From the NCBI GenBank assembly GCA_016235065.1, contig JACRMB010000002.1, positions 62,001 through 126,000 of the forward strand: DNA of 64,000 nt. The letters run 5' to 3'. Source of the DNA: Actinomycetota bacterium (GTDB lineage Bacteria; Actinomycetota; Thermoleophilia; BMS3ABIN01). The translations under genes and the position numbers were made by a program. Under the pieces are notes generated by a model. The model was not told the DNA's origin, searched no databases, and worked only from the letters and a program-made list of their open reading frames with translations. Below are positions 38,277 to 47,890 of the stretch, one piece after another; position 1 is the first letter of the stretch; each line of letters begins with the position of its first letter.

Positions 38277-39983
38277 TTGAAAAAGTTGCTTGATTATTTA
38301 ATCCTTGTTGCAGCTATGACGGTCCTGGCCGCTTTCGGTACCCAGGCTTTTGCTGCATCTATTAACGGTTTGTCAGAAGCGCCTGTGAGCAGCGGTGTTC
38401 CCTCGTCGCCCGGAAGCCCCAAGACGTATTACTTCACCTGGTATGATTCCATGCCTGAGCATGGCATGGTGAGCGATTCCATCGTCATCGGCAACCTCGA
38501 GGATTACAGTGCCACAGCCATGGTGTATTTCGGCGATGAGGTCACACCGAGAGAGACCATATCACTTGCACCCAGGGACAGGCAGATAGTCTCATGGCCT
38601 GATACTATGGGCGGGCCGGTACGGGTATATTCCCCCGATGGCGCCACCATGGTCGTGACCCAGAGGGTCTTCTACGGTGACACATTCAACGAGGTCGGCG
38701 CCATCGAGGAGAAGAACCTCGACACCTCCTACAACTTCACCTGGTACGATTCCAAGCCGGAGAACGGCATGAAGGGCAACTGGATTCTGGTGGCCAACGC
38801 GGGTTCACAGACCGCCCAGGCGGACATCTTCATAGCCGGCAACAGGATGGGCTCCTATAGCATCCCCGCCGGCGAGAACGTGACTCCCCAGTTCCCGGAT
38901 CTGATGGATGGCCCCGTCCAGGTGGTCTCGACCAACGGACAGCCGATAATCGCCTCGCAGAGGGTCCTCTGGGGCGGCAGCTTCAACGAGGTCATGGGGA
39001 TGCCGACCAGCAGCCTCGACACCATCTATTACTTCACCTGGTATGACATGGTCAGGGCTTCAGGCATGAAGGGCAACTGGGTCCTGATGTCCAACCTCAG
39101 CGACACCACCGTGCACGCCCAGGTCTATATCGGCCAGGGAAGCACGCCACGTGGCACATACGCGATCGGGCCCCGCCAGAGCGTGACGCCCGTATATCCC
39201 GACCTCATCGACGGCCCCGTCAGGGTCGTCTGCACGGACTGCACCGCTGGCCAGAAACTCATGGTCAGCCAGCGTGTCCTCTACCGCGACAGCTTCGAAG
39301 AAGTTCAGGGAACACCGCCGGCAGGTCTGACTGAGCGGGAGTTCTTCGGCTGGTATGACTTCACTGCTGCCAGCGAGATGCGCGGCAACTGGCTGCTGAT
39401 CGCAAATCTTGGCGCCGGCACGACGACTGTGGATGTCTACATCGGCTCGTCGCCAACGCCCCTGGCAACCTATGACATCGGTGAAGGCGACCGGGTCACA
39501 CCCATGTTCCCGGAACTCCGGGATGGCCCCGTTCGGGTCACAAGCCGGAACAACCAGCCGCTGATGGTCAGCCAGCGGACCATCTACCGGAGCAGCTTCA
39601 ACGAGCTCCTGGGGCTGACCAAGTATGATGTCGGCCAGCCCGGCGCTCCCGGGCCGGATATGCGCCTCTACAAGCTCAACACCTACTGGAGGGATTACAG
39701 CGACTTCCAGAACAATCTGCTCTCGGTCGACCTGCGTGTGGCTAATCCCGGGCAGGGCAATGCGCTGGGGACCACGATCACCGGCATTCAGGCTACAAAC
39801 GGGGTAACCACTGCCACAGCGGTTCCCATCACCCTTGGCGATATCGCCGCCGGTGGCGGCTATTCAAACTTCACCGTCCGCTACAGCCTGCCCGCGAATG
39901 TGGCCGGATTTCAGACCCAGGTCTTCGCCAGCTGCCAGGATGCGGCCGGCGTCTGGTATTACTATCCGCAGGCGTCTCACTGA
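38277..39983 (+). CDS. Exported protein of four 'FTWYD' repeats with shared C-terminal domain
   Basis: A 568-residue secreted protein of unknown function. The TTG at 38277 lies eight bases after GGAGGAAG and begins a clean signal peptide (MKKLLDYLILVAAMTVLAAFG). Four modules of about 100 residues follow, beginning near 38427, 38728, 39027 and 39341. Each reads F-T-W-Y-D ... G-N-W-x-L-x-A-N ... G-P-V-x-V ... S-Q-R-V ... F-N/E-E-V-x-G. The last 108 residues match the end of the preceding surface protein. The same module occurs four times in the next gene. No membrane anchor or LPxTG motif is visible. Confidence 0.8.
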   Translation: MKKLLDYLILVAAMTVLAAFGTQAFAASINGLSEAPVSSGVPSSPGSPKTYYFTWYDSMPEHGMVSDSIVIGNLEDYSATAMVYFGDEVTPRETISLAPRDRQIVSWPDTMGGPVRVYSPDGATMVVTQRVFYGDTFNEVGAIEEKNLDTSYNFTWYDSKPENGMKGNWILVANAGSQTAQADIFIAGNRMGSYSIPAGENVTPQFPDLMDGPVQVVSTNGQPIIASQRVLWGGSFNEVMGMPTSSLDTIYYFTWYDMVRASGMKGNWVLMSNLSDTTVHAQVYIGQGSTPRGTYAIGPRQSVTPVYPDLIDGPVRVVCTDCTAGQKLMVSQRVLYRDSFEEVQGTPPAGLTEREFFGWYDFTAASEMRGNWLLIANLGAGTTTVDVYIGSSPTPLATYDIGEGDRVTPMFPELRDGPVRVTSRNNQPLMVSQRTIYRSSFNELLGLTKYDVGQPGAPGPDMRLYKLNTYWRDYSDFQNNLLSVDLRVANPGQGNALGTTITGIQATNGVTTATAVPITLGDIAAGGGYSNFTVRYSLPANVAGFQTQVFASCQDAAGVWYYYPQASH

Positions 39984-40259
39984 TCTATCCGCAGGTATTG
40001 CCCTGATCCTTGCTGAAGGGTAACAATTCCCAACATTTCCTAACCTCTGTCTAACTTGACTTAGTGCATGGCAGAGACTACCTTTAAATAACCCCAGAAG
40101 TTTACTCACCCCTGCAGGAATAAGGGTTTTCAGCACCACCAGGGAAACAGGTTTTAGCAGGCAAACGGCAGTCCGACTATTAATAGTGAAGGCATATTTA
40201 CAAGGTCATGACAGCGCCTGCCACATCACGGCAAATCATTCACCAGGAGAGATAAAAGC

Positions 40260-43200
40260 ATGAGGACACTACCGATGTTTATGAGGACATCCTTTAAGAG
40301 AACCGGATTGCCTTTTAGGGCCATCTTCTCGTTTATCATAACAACGATTATCTTGACTGCAACGATGATCCTTGTTATAGCAGCCCCGGCAAGTTCATCC
40401 GGGGTGGCTACCGGTGATGGCACCTGGCAGTGGATCAATCCCTCGGTGCAGGGCAACACGATAATGGGGATATCATTCATCGACGCTAACACCGGGTGGG
40501 CGGTCGGCTCTGCCGGAACAGTCCTCAAGACTGCTGACGGCGGCGCGACCTGGAGTCCGCAGATACCGTCTCCAAACACTTGTGCCGGTGTAACGCCGTA
40601 TGGCAACGGCTGCGGCCTGAAGGGTGTCTCATTCATCGACGCCAGCAATGGTTGGGTGGTCGGGGATTACGGGACCATCTGGCATACTGTCACGGGTGGC
40701 TCGTCGTGGACCTCCCAGTCATTGCCGGGCTCGGGATGTGGAGGCGGCAGCTGCATCTATGCGTCTTTACTGGGAGTCCATTTCATCGACAGCCAGGTGG
40801 GTGTCGCAGTCGGACCAAACTACGCTTTCGCGACCAGGGATGGCGGCGCCAGCTGGCAACAGGTCAGCGGAGTCAGTACAAGCCACAGTCTCAACGCGGT
40901 ACAGATGGTCAGCAGCACCACCGCTTATGCGGTCGGTGATAGCGGTGTTGTTTACCTGATCACCTGGAATGGCGCCACCTGGAGCGCTGTTTTGCAGGCC
41001 GGGGCCTCGACACAAAACCTGTACGATGTCTACTTCGCTGATGCCCAGCATGGTTTGGCAGTAGGTGGCGGCCGCGTCTGGCGTACTACTGACGGCACGA
41101 CCTGGAGCCAGAACTCCGCTGCTCGTTCCGAATCATTAAGAAGCGTCACCATGACCGGTAACACGCTGGTAGTCACTGGCGGAGTTCAGACAGTGGGCGA
41201 AAATCCGGGCAGCAGCGTCATCCTCAAGCGAACATCCCCGGGTAGCTGGCCAGGTACCTGGAGTGATCCGATAGATGCTGTCGCGGCTGGTCTGACGGCA
41301 GCGTCGAGTAATGGCACAACCGACCAGCTGTATACGGTCGCATTCCCGGGAGGCAGCAGTACGGGATTTGCGGCCGGTGAGGCCGGCGGAATCGTCAAGA
41401 CGACTGACACCGGTTCAAACTGGGCGCTCGTCGCAGGTGGAAATGCCAAGAAGATCACCGGCTCGAGTTTCATCAACGATACGACTGGCTGGATGGTTGC
41501 GATGGATGGATCGGTGATGAAGACGGTGAACGCCGGCGCCAGCTGGGCCTCTGACAGCAGCGGCATCGCTGCAGGAACAAAGCTGCGGGCAGTCTCATTC
41601 ATCAACGATACGACCGGATTTGCAGTCGGATACTCGGGAAGGCTGTTCGACGCCACCAATGCAGGCGTCGCTTACAAATATAACGGAACCAGCTGGTCCG
41701 CCATGTCCTTGCCTGCCGGGGTTGCGACTCTCGAGGCCATTCATATGACAAGCGCCACCAACGGTTGGGCTGTCGGGCGGGCGGGTGCTTCGGCGCCGAC
41801 CGGAGTCGCTCTGAAGACAACTGATGGATCGACATGGGTTTTTGATGGCGCAGGCATAGGCACGGATATCAAGCTTTATGGAGTCGACGCGACGGGCGCA
41901 AGCGATGGCTGGGCAGTAGGCGAGAACAGCACTTCAGGAAACGCAGTGCTGCTCAAGTACGCCAGCGGGGCGCCGGGAAGCTGGACGGTCACTGAAAAGT
42001 CAGACTCGACCGGTTTTCTGGGAATCGATATCGTCGACGGGACAACAGGTTACGCGGTAGGGTACAAGTCGCCATCAGCGACGCCCCCATACTGGCAGGA
42101 CAGCCGCATCTACAAGACGGGCGATGGGGGTACGACCTGGAACACGTCACTGTCGACGACATACCATAACTGGTTCTTAAGCGTTGCTTTCATCAATTCG
42201 ACTACCGGTTATGTCTCCGGCGGCAGCGCCGGCAGGGTGATCAAGACCACGGATGGTGGCACTACCTGGACGCCTGAAAGTGTCGGCGCCGGCTGGGACC
42301 TGAACACGATCACTGTTGTCCCATCCACCTGGGCCGCTTCAGGTTACGCGGCATTCGTGGGTGGCGACAATGCTGCAGCGCTTCGTTCTGCCAGACCGCC
42401 GGAGGTTGAGTCGGTGAACACGGCGGGTGTGAAGGTTGAGAGGTCATCGACTGTCTCAGCCACGTTTACAAAGGACCTCACTCCCGGGACTGTGACCGGC
42501 ACGAGCTTTACGGTAAAGAGGCACAGCGATTCTGCTCCCGTGACAGGGACGATCAGTTTCCCGAGCGGAAACCGGACCCCGGTGTTCACACCGGCTTCTC
42601 CACTTGATTATGCGACCCAGTATGACGCTACCTTCACCACGGTGGTGACTGATTCGAGCGGCAACCATCTCGTGGAAAACTATGACTGGAGCTTCTCGAC
42701 CAGCAGGGATTACTGGTGGACCTGGTACGACAACCTGAGCACCGGGGCGCAGAACTGGGTGCTAATGGCCAACCCGAGTTCCGCGGCAAACAACCTTACC
42801 TATAAGCTGAGTATAGGCGGCGTCACGCAGGATCTGACGCAGTGGAACAACGGTGTTGCTGCTCCGGGCGCGAGCCTGACGCCCCAGTATCCAGGTGTCC
42901 GCAATGGCCCGGTCAATGCGGCCTCGATCACCGGCGGATACAAGGGCATCGTCAGCCAGCGCGTCCTCTGGGGCCAGAACTCCCTTGAGGAAGTCCTCGG
43001 CACCGATGCCGAGAAGCTGTCGAACCACTTCTACTGGACCTGGTATGACGACCTGTCCTCAGGCTATACGAACTACGTGATGGTCGCCAATCCGGGCACG
43101 GCTAACGTGTTCTACCGCGTCAAGGTAGCCGGAGTATCCAGGTCGACAGGTGAGATCCTGCCGGGCCAGTCCGCTTTCTGGCGCGACGGTAGCCTGCAGG

Positions 43201-44030
43201 GTGGCCCGGTCGAGGTGGAGGGCTGTACCGTCGCCTTCGTGCCGATCGATATGACCTGCGGCTCGCCTGCCGATGTGCTGGCCTCCCAGCGAGTGCTTTC
43301 AAATGGCGACAGCGCTTTCAACGAAGTTCCGGGAATACCGGCGGCTGATTTGAGCTACCGTTATGTCTGGACCTGGTATGACAACCATACCGCCGGCGCG
43401 ACTGACTGGATCATGATCGCCAATCAGAACGCCGTTGACATGTCTTACGAGATCCTGATAGGCGGCGTGATAGTCCAGAGCGACACCGATCCCGGCGCCG
43501 GGCCTATTCCTCCGGGCGGCTATGTCGCGCCTGTCTTCAGGGCTCCCGATGTGCCGGCGGCCACTGGTCCGGTCGAGGTCAGGACGTATGACGCCACCGC
43601 GCCGGGACTGCCTCACACGACGCCCATGAATTCCATCGCCTCCCAGCGGGTAGTCTGGGGTCCGTCGTTCGAGGAGGTCCCGGGCTATCCATATTCGGCC
43701 CTCACCAACACCTATCACTGGACCTGGTATGACCAGTCCCAGGCGAACGTCTTCAACTGGGTGATGGTCGCCAAGCAGGACGAGACGTCGACTACCGTCT
43801 ACTACAAGGTCCTGGTCGGGGGCGTCGAGCGCAAGGCATGCACCCAGATATCCGACGCTGACAGGGACTATGCGTCCTTCCCGACCATCATCGGCGGGCC
43901 GGTGGAGGTCAGGTCGTACTCCGACGACACCTGCACCACGCCCTCCGCCCCGGGCAACGGCATCATGGCCTCCCAGCGCGTGCTCTGGAAGGGCTTCTTC
44001 AACGAGACCCTGGGGACGGTGCTCAACTAG
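40260..44030 (+). CDS. Large exported protein: Ycf48-like repeats, SbsA-like Ig domain and four 'WTWYD' modules
   Basis: A 1256-residue secreted protein. AGGAGAG precedes the ATG; the signal segment is FSFIITTIILTATMILVIAAPA. From about 40430 to 42390 there are many repeats of the Ycf48/BNR type (SFIDANTGWAVGSAGTVLKTADGGATW and variants), predicting a large propeller. An Ig-like domain of the Big_5/SbsA kind follows (ESVNTAGVKVERSSTVSATF, 42396-42710). Four modules of the WTWYD...SQRV...EEV type end the protein, starting near 42712, 43028, 43361 and 43712. It stops directly after the last module. The domain order suggests an adhesin or surface-display protein, by inference only. Confidence 0.82.
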   Translation: MRTLPMFMRTSFKRTGLPFRAIFSFIITTIILTATMILVIAAPASSSGVATGDGTWQWINPSVQGNTIMGISFIDANTGWAVGSAGTVLKTADGGATWSPQIPSPNTCAGVTPYGNGCGLKGVSFIDASNGWVVGDYGTIWHTVTGGSSWTSQSLPGSGCGGGSCIYASLLGVHFIDSQVGVAVGPNYAFATRDGGASWQQVSGVSTSHSLNAVQMVSSTTAYAVGDSGVVYLITWNGATWSAVLQAGASTQNLYDVYFADAQHGLAVGGGRVWRTTDGTTWSQNSAARSESLRSVTMTGNTLVVTGGVQTVGENPGSSVILKRTSPGSWPGTWSDPIDAVAAGLTAASSNGTTDQLYTVAFPGGSSTGFAAGEAGGIVKTTDTGSNWALVAGGNAKKITGSSFINDTTGWMVAMDGSVMKTVNAGASWASDSSGIAAGTKLRAVSFINDTTGFAVGYSGRLFDATNAGVAYKYNGTSWSAMSLPAGVATLEAIHMTSATNGWAVGRAGASAPTGVALKTTDGSTWVFDGAGIGTDIKLYGVDATGASDGWAVGENSTSGNAVLLKYASGAPGSWTVTEKSDSTGFLGIDIVDGTTGYAVGYKSPSATPPYWQDSRIYKTGDGGTTWNTSLSTTYHNWFLSVAFINSTTGYVSGGSAGRVIKTTDGGTTWTPESVGAGWDLNTITVVPSTWAASGYAAFVGGDNAAALRSARPPEVESVNTAGVKVERSSTVSATFTKDLTPGTVTGTSFTVKRHSDSAPVTGTISFPSGNRTPVFTPASPLDYATQYDATFTTVVTDSSGNHLVENYDWSFSTSRDYWWTWYDNLSTGAQNWVLMANPSSAANNLTYKLSIGGVTQDLTQWNNGVAAPGASLTPQYPGVRNGPVNAASITGGYKGIVSQRVLWGQNSLEEVLGTDAEKLSNHFYWTWYDDLSSGYTNYVMVANPGTANVFYRVKVAGVSRSTGEILPGQSAFWRDGSLQGGPVEVEGCTVAFVPIDMTCGSPADVLASQRVLSNGDSAFNEVPGIPAADLSYRYVWTWYDNHTAGATDWIMIANQNAVDMSYEILIGGVIVQSDTDPGAGPIPPGGYVAPVFRAPDVPAATGPVEVRTYDATAPGLPHTTPMNSIASQRVVWGPSFEEVPGYPYSALTNTYHWTWYDQSQANVFNWVMVAKQDETSTTVYYKVLVGGVERKACTQISDADRDYASFPTIIGGPVEVRSYSDDTCTTPSAPGNGIMASQRVLWKGFFNETLGTVLN

Positions 44031-44070
44031 CCATATCTGCAGGATAGTCCACCCCGGAAAAGAAATATGA

Positions 44071-44118
44071 GGGGACGTTGCTGAACTTCAGGGACTTCAG
44101 CAGCGTCCCCTGTCTTTG
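44071..44118 (+). terminator. Terminator of the third surface-protein gene
   Basis: GGGGACGTTGCTGAA pairs with TTCAGCAGCGTCCCC (15 base pairs, one wobble) around a ten-base loop, followed by TGTCTTTG. It ends the block of surface proteins before the housekeeping genes resume. Confidence 0.75.
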
Positions 44119-44177
44119 CCCGCCGGTTTGCAAAAAACAGGGACGGCGGATAGGCTATTAACGGTTTTTTCACCCAC

Positions 44178-44696
44178 ATGGGACCTGGCATCATGGAAAA
44201 CAAGAAGGAAAAGAAAGAAATGCTCGCCGCGGTTCCCCTTCCCCGAAAATCAGGCCGCCCCAGCTGGGATGAGTACTTCTTCCAGATAGCCAGACAGGTC
44301 GCCACGCGTTCGACCTGCATGCGCCGCCAGGTCGGGGCCGTGCTGGTCAAGGACAAGCGGCTGCTCTCCACCGGCTATAACGGCGCGCCACGTGATATCA
44401 GCCACTGCATCGATGTGGGCTGTCTTCGCGAGGAGTTGGGGGTCCCGTCAGGCGAGCGGCACGAACTGTGCCGTGCTCTCCATGCCGAACAGAATGCCAT
44501 CGCCCAGGCGGCGCTGCATGGGGTGAAGATCGAGGGTTCCACCCTCTACTGTACCCACCAGCCCTGTTCCCTGTGCGCCAAGATGATTATTAATGCCGGA
44601 ATCGTGGAAGTGTATTTCGACGAGGGCTATCCCGACGAGCTTGCGGCTGGTTTCTTTGCAGAAGCAGGCATAAAGCTGCACAAGATCGGAGGATGA
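44178..44696 (+). CDS. dCMP deaminase family protein (ComEB-like)
   Basis: Deaminates dCMP to dUMP, the substrate of ThyX. The 172-residue protein carries the zinc motifs [12 protein letters not shown] (His and catalytic Glu) and [15 protein letters not shown] (two Cys), and [14 protein letters not shown], which is typical of dCMP deaminases. The start is uncertain: ATG codons at 44178, 44193 and further on are all in frame, and none has a strong ribosome-binding site. It is followed by wecA, with TGA and TTG adjacent. Confidence 0.92.
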   Translation: MGPGIMENKKEKKEMLAAVPLPRKSGRPSWDEYFFQIARQVATRSTCMRRQVGAVLVKDKRLLSTGYNGAPRDISHCIDVGCLREELGVPSGERHELCRALHAEQNAIAQAALHGVKIEGSTLYCTHQPCSLCAKMIINAGIVEVYFDEGYPDELAAGFFAEAGIKLHKIGG

Positions 44697-45776
44697 TTGC
44701 CGGATCTGGGCACCACACTGGAGTTCATTTTCCGCGATGAGGTCGCGGCGCTGGTCGCTTTCCTGATGGCGGCCACGATCGTCTTCGCGGTCACGCCCAC
44801 CGTCGGCAATATCGCCCGCAGGATGGGCGCCATGGATGAGCCCGACGACCGCAAGATCCATGACGATCCGACGCCACGGCTGGGTGGCCTGGCCATCTAT
44901 TTCGGCTTCATCATCCCGGCGCTGCTGTTCCTGCCTTTGACCAACGAGCTGAAGGGTGTCGTGGTCGGCGCTTCCGTCATCACCCTGTTCGGCGCCGTCG
45001 ACGATTTTCGTGGGACCACACCCCTGGTCAAGTTCGGAGGACAGTTCCTGGCCGCGGGCTGCCTGGTCTGGTACGGCGTACAGATCGACTATTTCAATCT
45101 GCCTTACTTCGGGACGGTCGAACTTTCCCCGGCTCTGGCGATCCCCCTGACCCTGATATGGGTCGTCACAGTCGTCAACATCTTCAACTTCATCGACGGC
45201 ATGGACGGCCTGGCCGCGGGGGTATGCACGATCGCCGCGGGGACCTTCGCCATCATCGCCATCTCCATGGGCAGGCCCGAGGCCGGCATCCTGGCGGCGA
45301 TTCTGGCCGGAACCACCCTGGGTTTCCTGCGCCATAACTTCTTCCCGGCGTCGATCTTCATGGGCGACTCGGGCTCGATGCTCCTGGGATTCGTGCTGGC
45401 CGCCGTGACCGTACACGGCGTGCTCAAGAGCGTCGCTGCTGTCACCCTGGTGATCCCGCTGCTGATCATGGGCGTGCCCATCTTCGACCTGTCGCTGACC
45501 ATCCTGCGGCGGATGAAGAATCACCAGAACATCTTCCAGCCGGACCGGGGCCACCTGCACCACCGGCTCTTCAACATCGGTTTTTCCCAGAGGAAGGCTG
45601 TGCTGGTCCTCTACGCCTGGTGCACCCTGATGAGTTCGCTGGCGCTTTCCATGAGGTTCGCTCCCGGATTCGTCACGGTGATACTGGCCGGGCTGGTCAT
45701 CGGCGTCAGTCTCTACCTGGTGTACCTGCTGGACATCCTGCAGGTCCGCAGCCGCCGGGGCATCGACACCCGCTGA
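44697..45776 (+). CDS. wecA: Undecaprenyl-phosphate N-acetylglucosamine-1-phosphate transferase (WecA/TagO type)
   Basis: Integral membrane enzyme that starts lipid-linked glycan (teichoic acid or polysaccharide) synthesis by moving GlcNAc-1-P to undecaprenyl phosphate. The 359 residues have about ten helices. Catalytic motifs are DDRKIHDDPTPRLGG, GAVDDFRG, NIFNFIDGMDGLAAG and FMGDSGSM. The cytoplasmic HLHHRLFNIG loop separates it from MraY. The TTG start directly follows the previous stop and lies four bases after GGAGGA. The gene stands immediately before the atp operon, as in many actinobacteria. Confidence 0.93.
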   Translation: MPDLGTTLEFIFRDEVAALVAFLMAATIVFAVTPTVGNIARRMGAMDEPDDRKIHDDPTPRLGGLAIYFGFIIPALLFLPLTNELKGVVVGASVITLFGAVDDFRGTTPLVKFGGQFLAAGCLVWYGVQIDYFNLPYFGTVELSPALAIPLTLIWVVTVVNIFNFIDGMDGLAAGVCTIAAGTFAIIAISMGRPEAGILAAILAGTTLGFLRHNFFPASIFMGDSGSMLLGFVLAAVTVHGVLKSVAAVTLVIPLLIMGVPIFDLSLTILRRMKNHQNIFQPDRGHLHHRLFNIGFSQRKAVLVLYAWCTLMSSLALSMRFAPGFVTVILAGLVIGVSLYLVYLLDILQVRSRRGIDTR

Positions 45777-45947
45777 CCGGATCCGGTTCGCTGCAAACCC
45801 CGCACCGAAGTCTCAAACAGCCGCCCGTCATCGCTTCGCTGCGCCTCAGCAATCGTTCCATGGCGCGGCTGTGGACGTCTCGCACCTCGCCCCACGGCCG
45901 CGTTTGACCCGTTTTCAGGCACTCCGAAAAAATACCCCCGGGGGCTC

Positions 45948-45976
45948 TTGACTAATTCCAGAAGCCGCGTTATGCT
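45948..45976 (+). promoter_or_regulatory. Promoter of the ATP synthase operon
   Basis: TTGACT (45948-45953), 17 bases, TATGCT (45971-45976). The predicted start near 45983 gives a nine-base leader before the TTG of the first gene. The -10 box forms the loop of a terminator hairpin. Confidence 0.7.
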
Positions 45977-45988
45977 TACGCGGTTTTT
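45965..45988 (+). terminator. Terminator hairpin between wecA and the atp operon
   Basis: CCGCGT (45965-45970) and ACGCGG (45978-45983) around TATGCTT, followed by TTTTT. It should stop transcripts arriving from wecA, while its loop contains the -10 box of the atp promoter. Confidence 0.7.
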
Positions 45989-45991
45989 AAT

Positions 45992-46207
45992 TTGCCTGAC
46001 AAGAAGAAGGCAAAATCGAATGGTGGTCGCGGGGGCAACCCTTTAGGCTGGGAATGGATCACTTCATACCTGGTCGGAGGGGTAGCGCTCGGCACCGCCA
46101 GCGGGCTGGGTCTGGACTACCTTCTCCACACCACACCGCTTTTCCTCATCGTAGGAGTGTTCGCGGGTTTCTTTGCCGGTTTGTACGGCATCTATAAGAG
46201 CCTGTGA
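45992..46207 (+). CDS. AtpZ/AtpI-family small membrane protein of the ATP synthase operon
   Basis: A 71-residue protein with a basic N-terminus (KKKAKSNGGRGG) and two membrane helices. The motif GLGLDYLLHTTPLFLIVGVFAGF is split across both and is typical of the AtpZ/AtpQ family, which assists assembly or Mg2+ supply of the F1Fo enzyme. The TTG at 45992 lacks a ribosome-binding site but would sit nine bases from the transcription start, close to leaderless. It is the first gene of the atp operon. Confidence 0.85.
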   Translation: MPDKKKAKSNGGRGGNPLGWEWITSYLVGGVALGTASGLGLDYLLHTTPLFLIVGVFAGFFAGLYGIYKSL

Positions 46208-46267
46208 CAGTAATGAACTATTCGATTAAAAAGGGAGGCAACGATAGTCGGGAAGCTCACAACCCTG

Positions 46268-46627
46268 ATGATGGTCTTTCTCGCCGCCGGTATTGTGGCG
46301 GGCATTATCGTCCGGCCGCTGCTGGTTCCGTGGCTGCTGGCTTCCTGCCTTTTCCTCGCTAACTATTCGATCTCTCTGCTCTTCATGAGGGCTATCCCCA
46401 GGCTTTCCAACGCGGCCGCGGCCGGAGTGGCGGTCACGAGTTTCTTCCTGCGTTTCGGTCTGCTGGGCCTGGCGCTCGTCGGTGTGGCCCTGGGTCTTCC
46501 CGAATATTTCCTGACGACGGCCATCTGTTTCCTGCTCGTCTATACCCTGTTCCTCGTTTTCGAGATCGCAGTCGGCGTCAAGGGGCGCCCGGTTTCGGAT
46601 TCACCCGCTGCGGGAGGTGAGGCATGA
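46268..46627 (+). CDS. atpI: ATP synthase subunit I (AtpI-like)
   Basis: A 119-residue protein with four hydrophobic segments, placed between AtpZ and subunit a; it probably helps assemble the c-ring. The ATG at 46268 has no ribosome-binding site. GGGAGG stands at the right distance (five bases) from an in-frame ATA at 46244, which would add eight residues (IVGKLTTL). A rare ATA start is therefore possible. The stop overlaps the atpB ATG by four bases. Confidence 0.82.
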   Translation: MMVFLAAGIVAGIIVRPLLVPWLLASCLFLANYSISLLFMRAIPRLSNAAAAGVAVTSFFLRFGLLGLALVGVALGLPEYFLTTAICFLLVYTLFLVFEIAVGVKGRPVSDSPAAGGEA

Positions 46628-47466
46628 GTTCCGGAGCTGAAGGTGAAGGCTTCCAGCCTACTGGTGAATTCGAGCACGCGGTAAAGCCGCTGGCTCCGTT
46701 CGGCCACGAGCTTTCTTTCCACATCGGGCCCATCGACATGTCGATCAGCATGGCTGTCGCCTATGTCTGGATCGCCGCTATCGTCGTGGCGATCGTCTGT
46801 ATCGGTATCGCCCGCGTCGCCAAGGTGCTGCCATCGAAGAAACAGGTCGCCTTCGAGGCGCTGTATGAATATGTCCGGGACAATCTCGTGGGCGCCGTGA
46901 TGCACGGCAAGATCGCCACAGCCTGGTTCCCTTACATCATGACGCTTTTCCTCTTCATCCTGTTCAGCAACCTGATCGGGCTGATACCGCTCTTCCTTGG
47001 CCGGGAGCCTGATAGCTGGATACCGGCGTTCAGGACCTACGCCGCCACCTCGAACATCAACGTCACCGTGGCGCTGGCTCTGATGACGTTCGTGCTCACG
47101 CACTTCTCGGGGATCAAGGCCAACGGCGCGATCGGCTATTTCAAGGGCTGGGTGCCCGGAACCGCTCCTGGTGTGCTCAAGCCGGTACTTTTCATCATCC
47201 ACTTTTTCAGCGAGATCTTCCGCCTGCTTTCTCTGGCGGTCAGGCTTTACGCCAACATGCTGGCGGGCCACATAATGATCCTGGTCTTCTATGCCCTGAT
47301 CTTCATGCTGCCGTCGGTCCTGATGATCGTAATCCTGGCGCCACTGATCGAAGCGGGCGTTCTCGCCGTCAGCGGCTTCGAGATCTTCGTGGCGGCGATC
47401 CAGTCGTACATCTTCGCGATCCTGTCGGCGGTGTACATCGGTGGAGCGATCCACCAGGAACACTAG
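46624..47466 (+). CDS. atpB: ATP synthase Fo subunit a
   Basis: Membrane stator subunit with the two proton half-channels. The 280 residues contain the essential arginine in SLAVRLYANMLAGH and the FSNLIGLIPLF segment. The C-terminal helices end IFAILSAVYIGGAI. An N-terminal extension of about 30 residues precedes the first helix. ATGA overlap with atpI indicates coupled translation. Confidence 0.96.
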   Translation: MSSGAEGEGFQPTGEFEHAVKPLAPFGHELSFHIGPIDMSISMAVAYVWIAAIVVAIVCIGIARVAKVLPSKKQVAFEALYEYVRDNLVGAVMHGKIATAWFPYIMTLFLFILFSNLIGLIPLFLGREPDSWIPAFRTYAATSNINVTVALALMTFVLTHFSGIKANGAIGYFKGWVPGTAPGVLKPVLFIIHFFSEIFRLLSLAVRLYANMLAGHIMILVFYALIFMLPSVLMIVILAPLIEAGVLAVSGFEIFVAAIQSYIFAILSAVYIGGAIHQEH

Positions 47467-47530
47467 AGCAGAGACCGCGGGCAGCTGGTTTATCCAGCTG
47501 CAGTCACCGCGTCTTGCAACTGTCATCTGA

Positions 47531-47782
<252 letters not shown>

Positions 47783-47890
47783 TAAATTGAGCGGCCGGGC
47801 TTTTTGCCAGCCGATGCGGGCCGCGGCGCATGTATTCCGCGCCGTAGCCCCAAGGCTAATGGCCGTCTCGGGAGGTGCTTACGTAACAAG

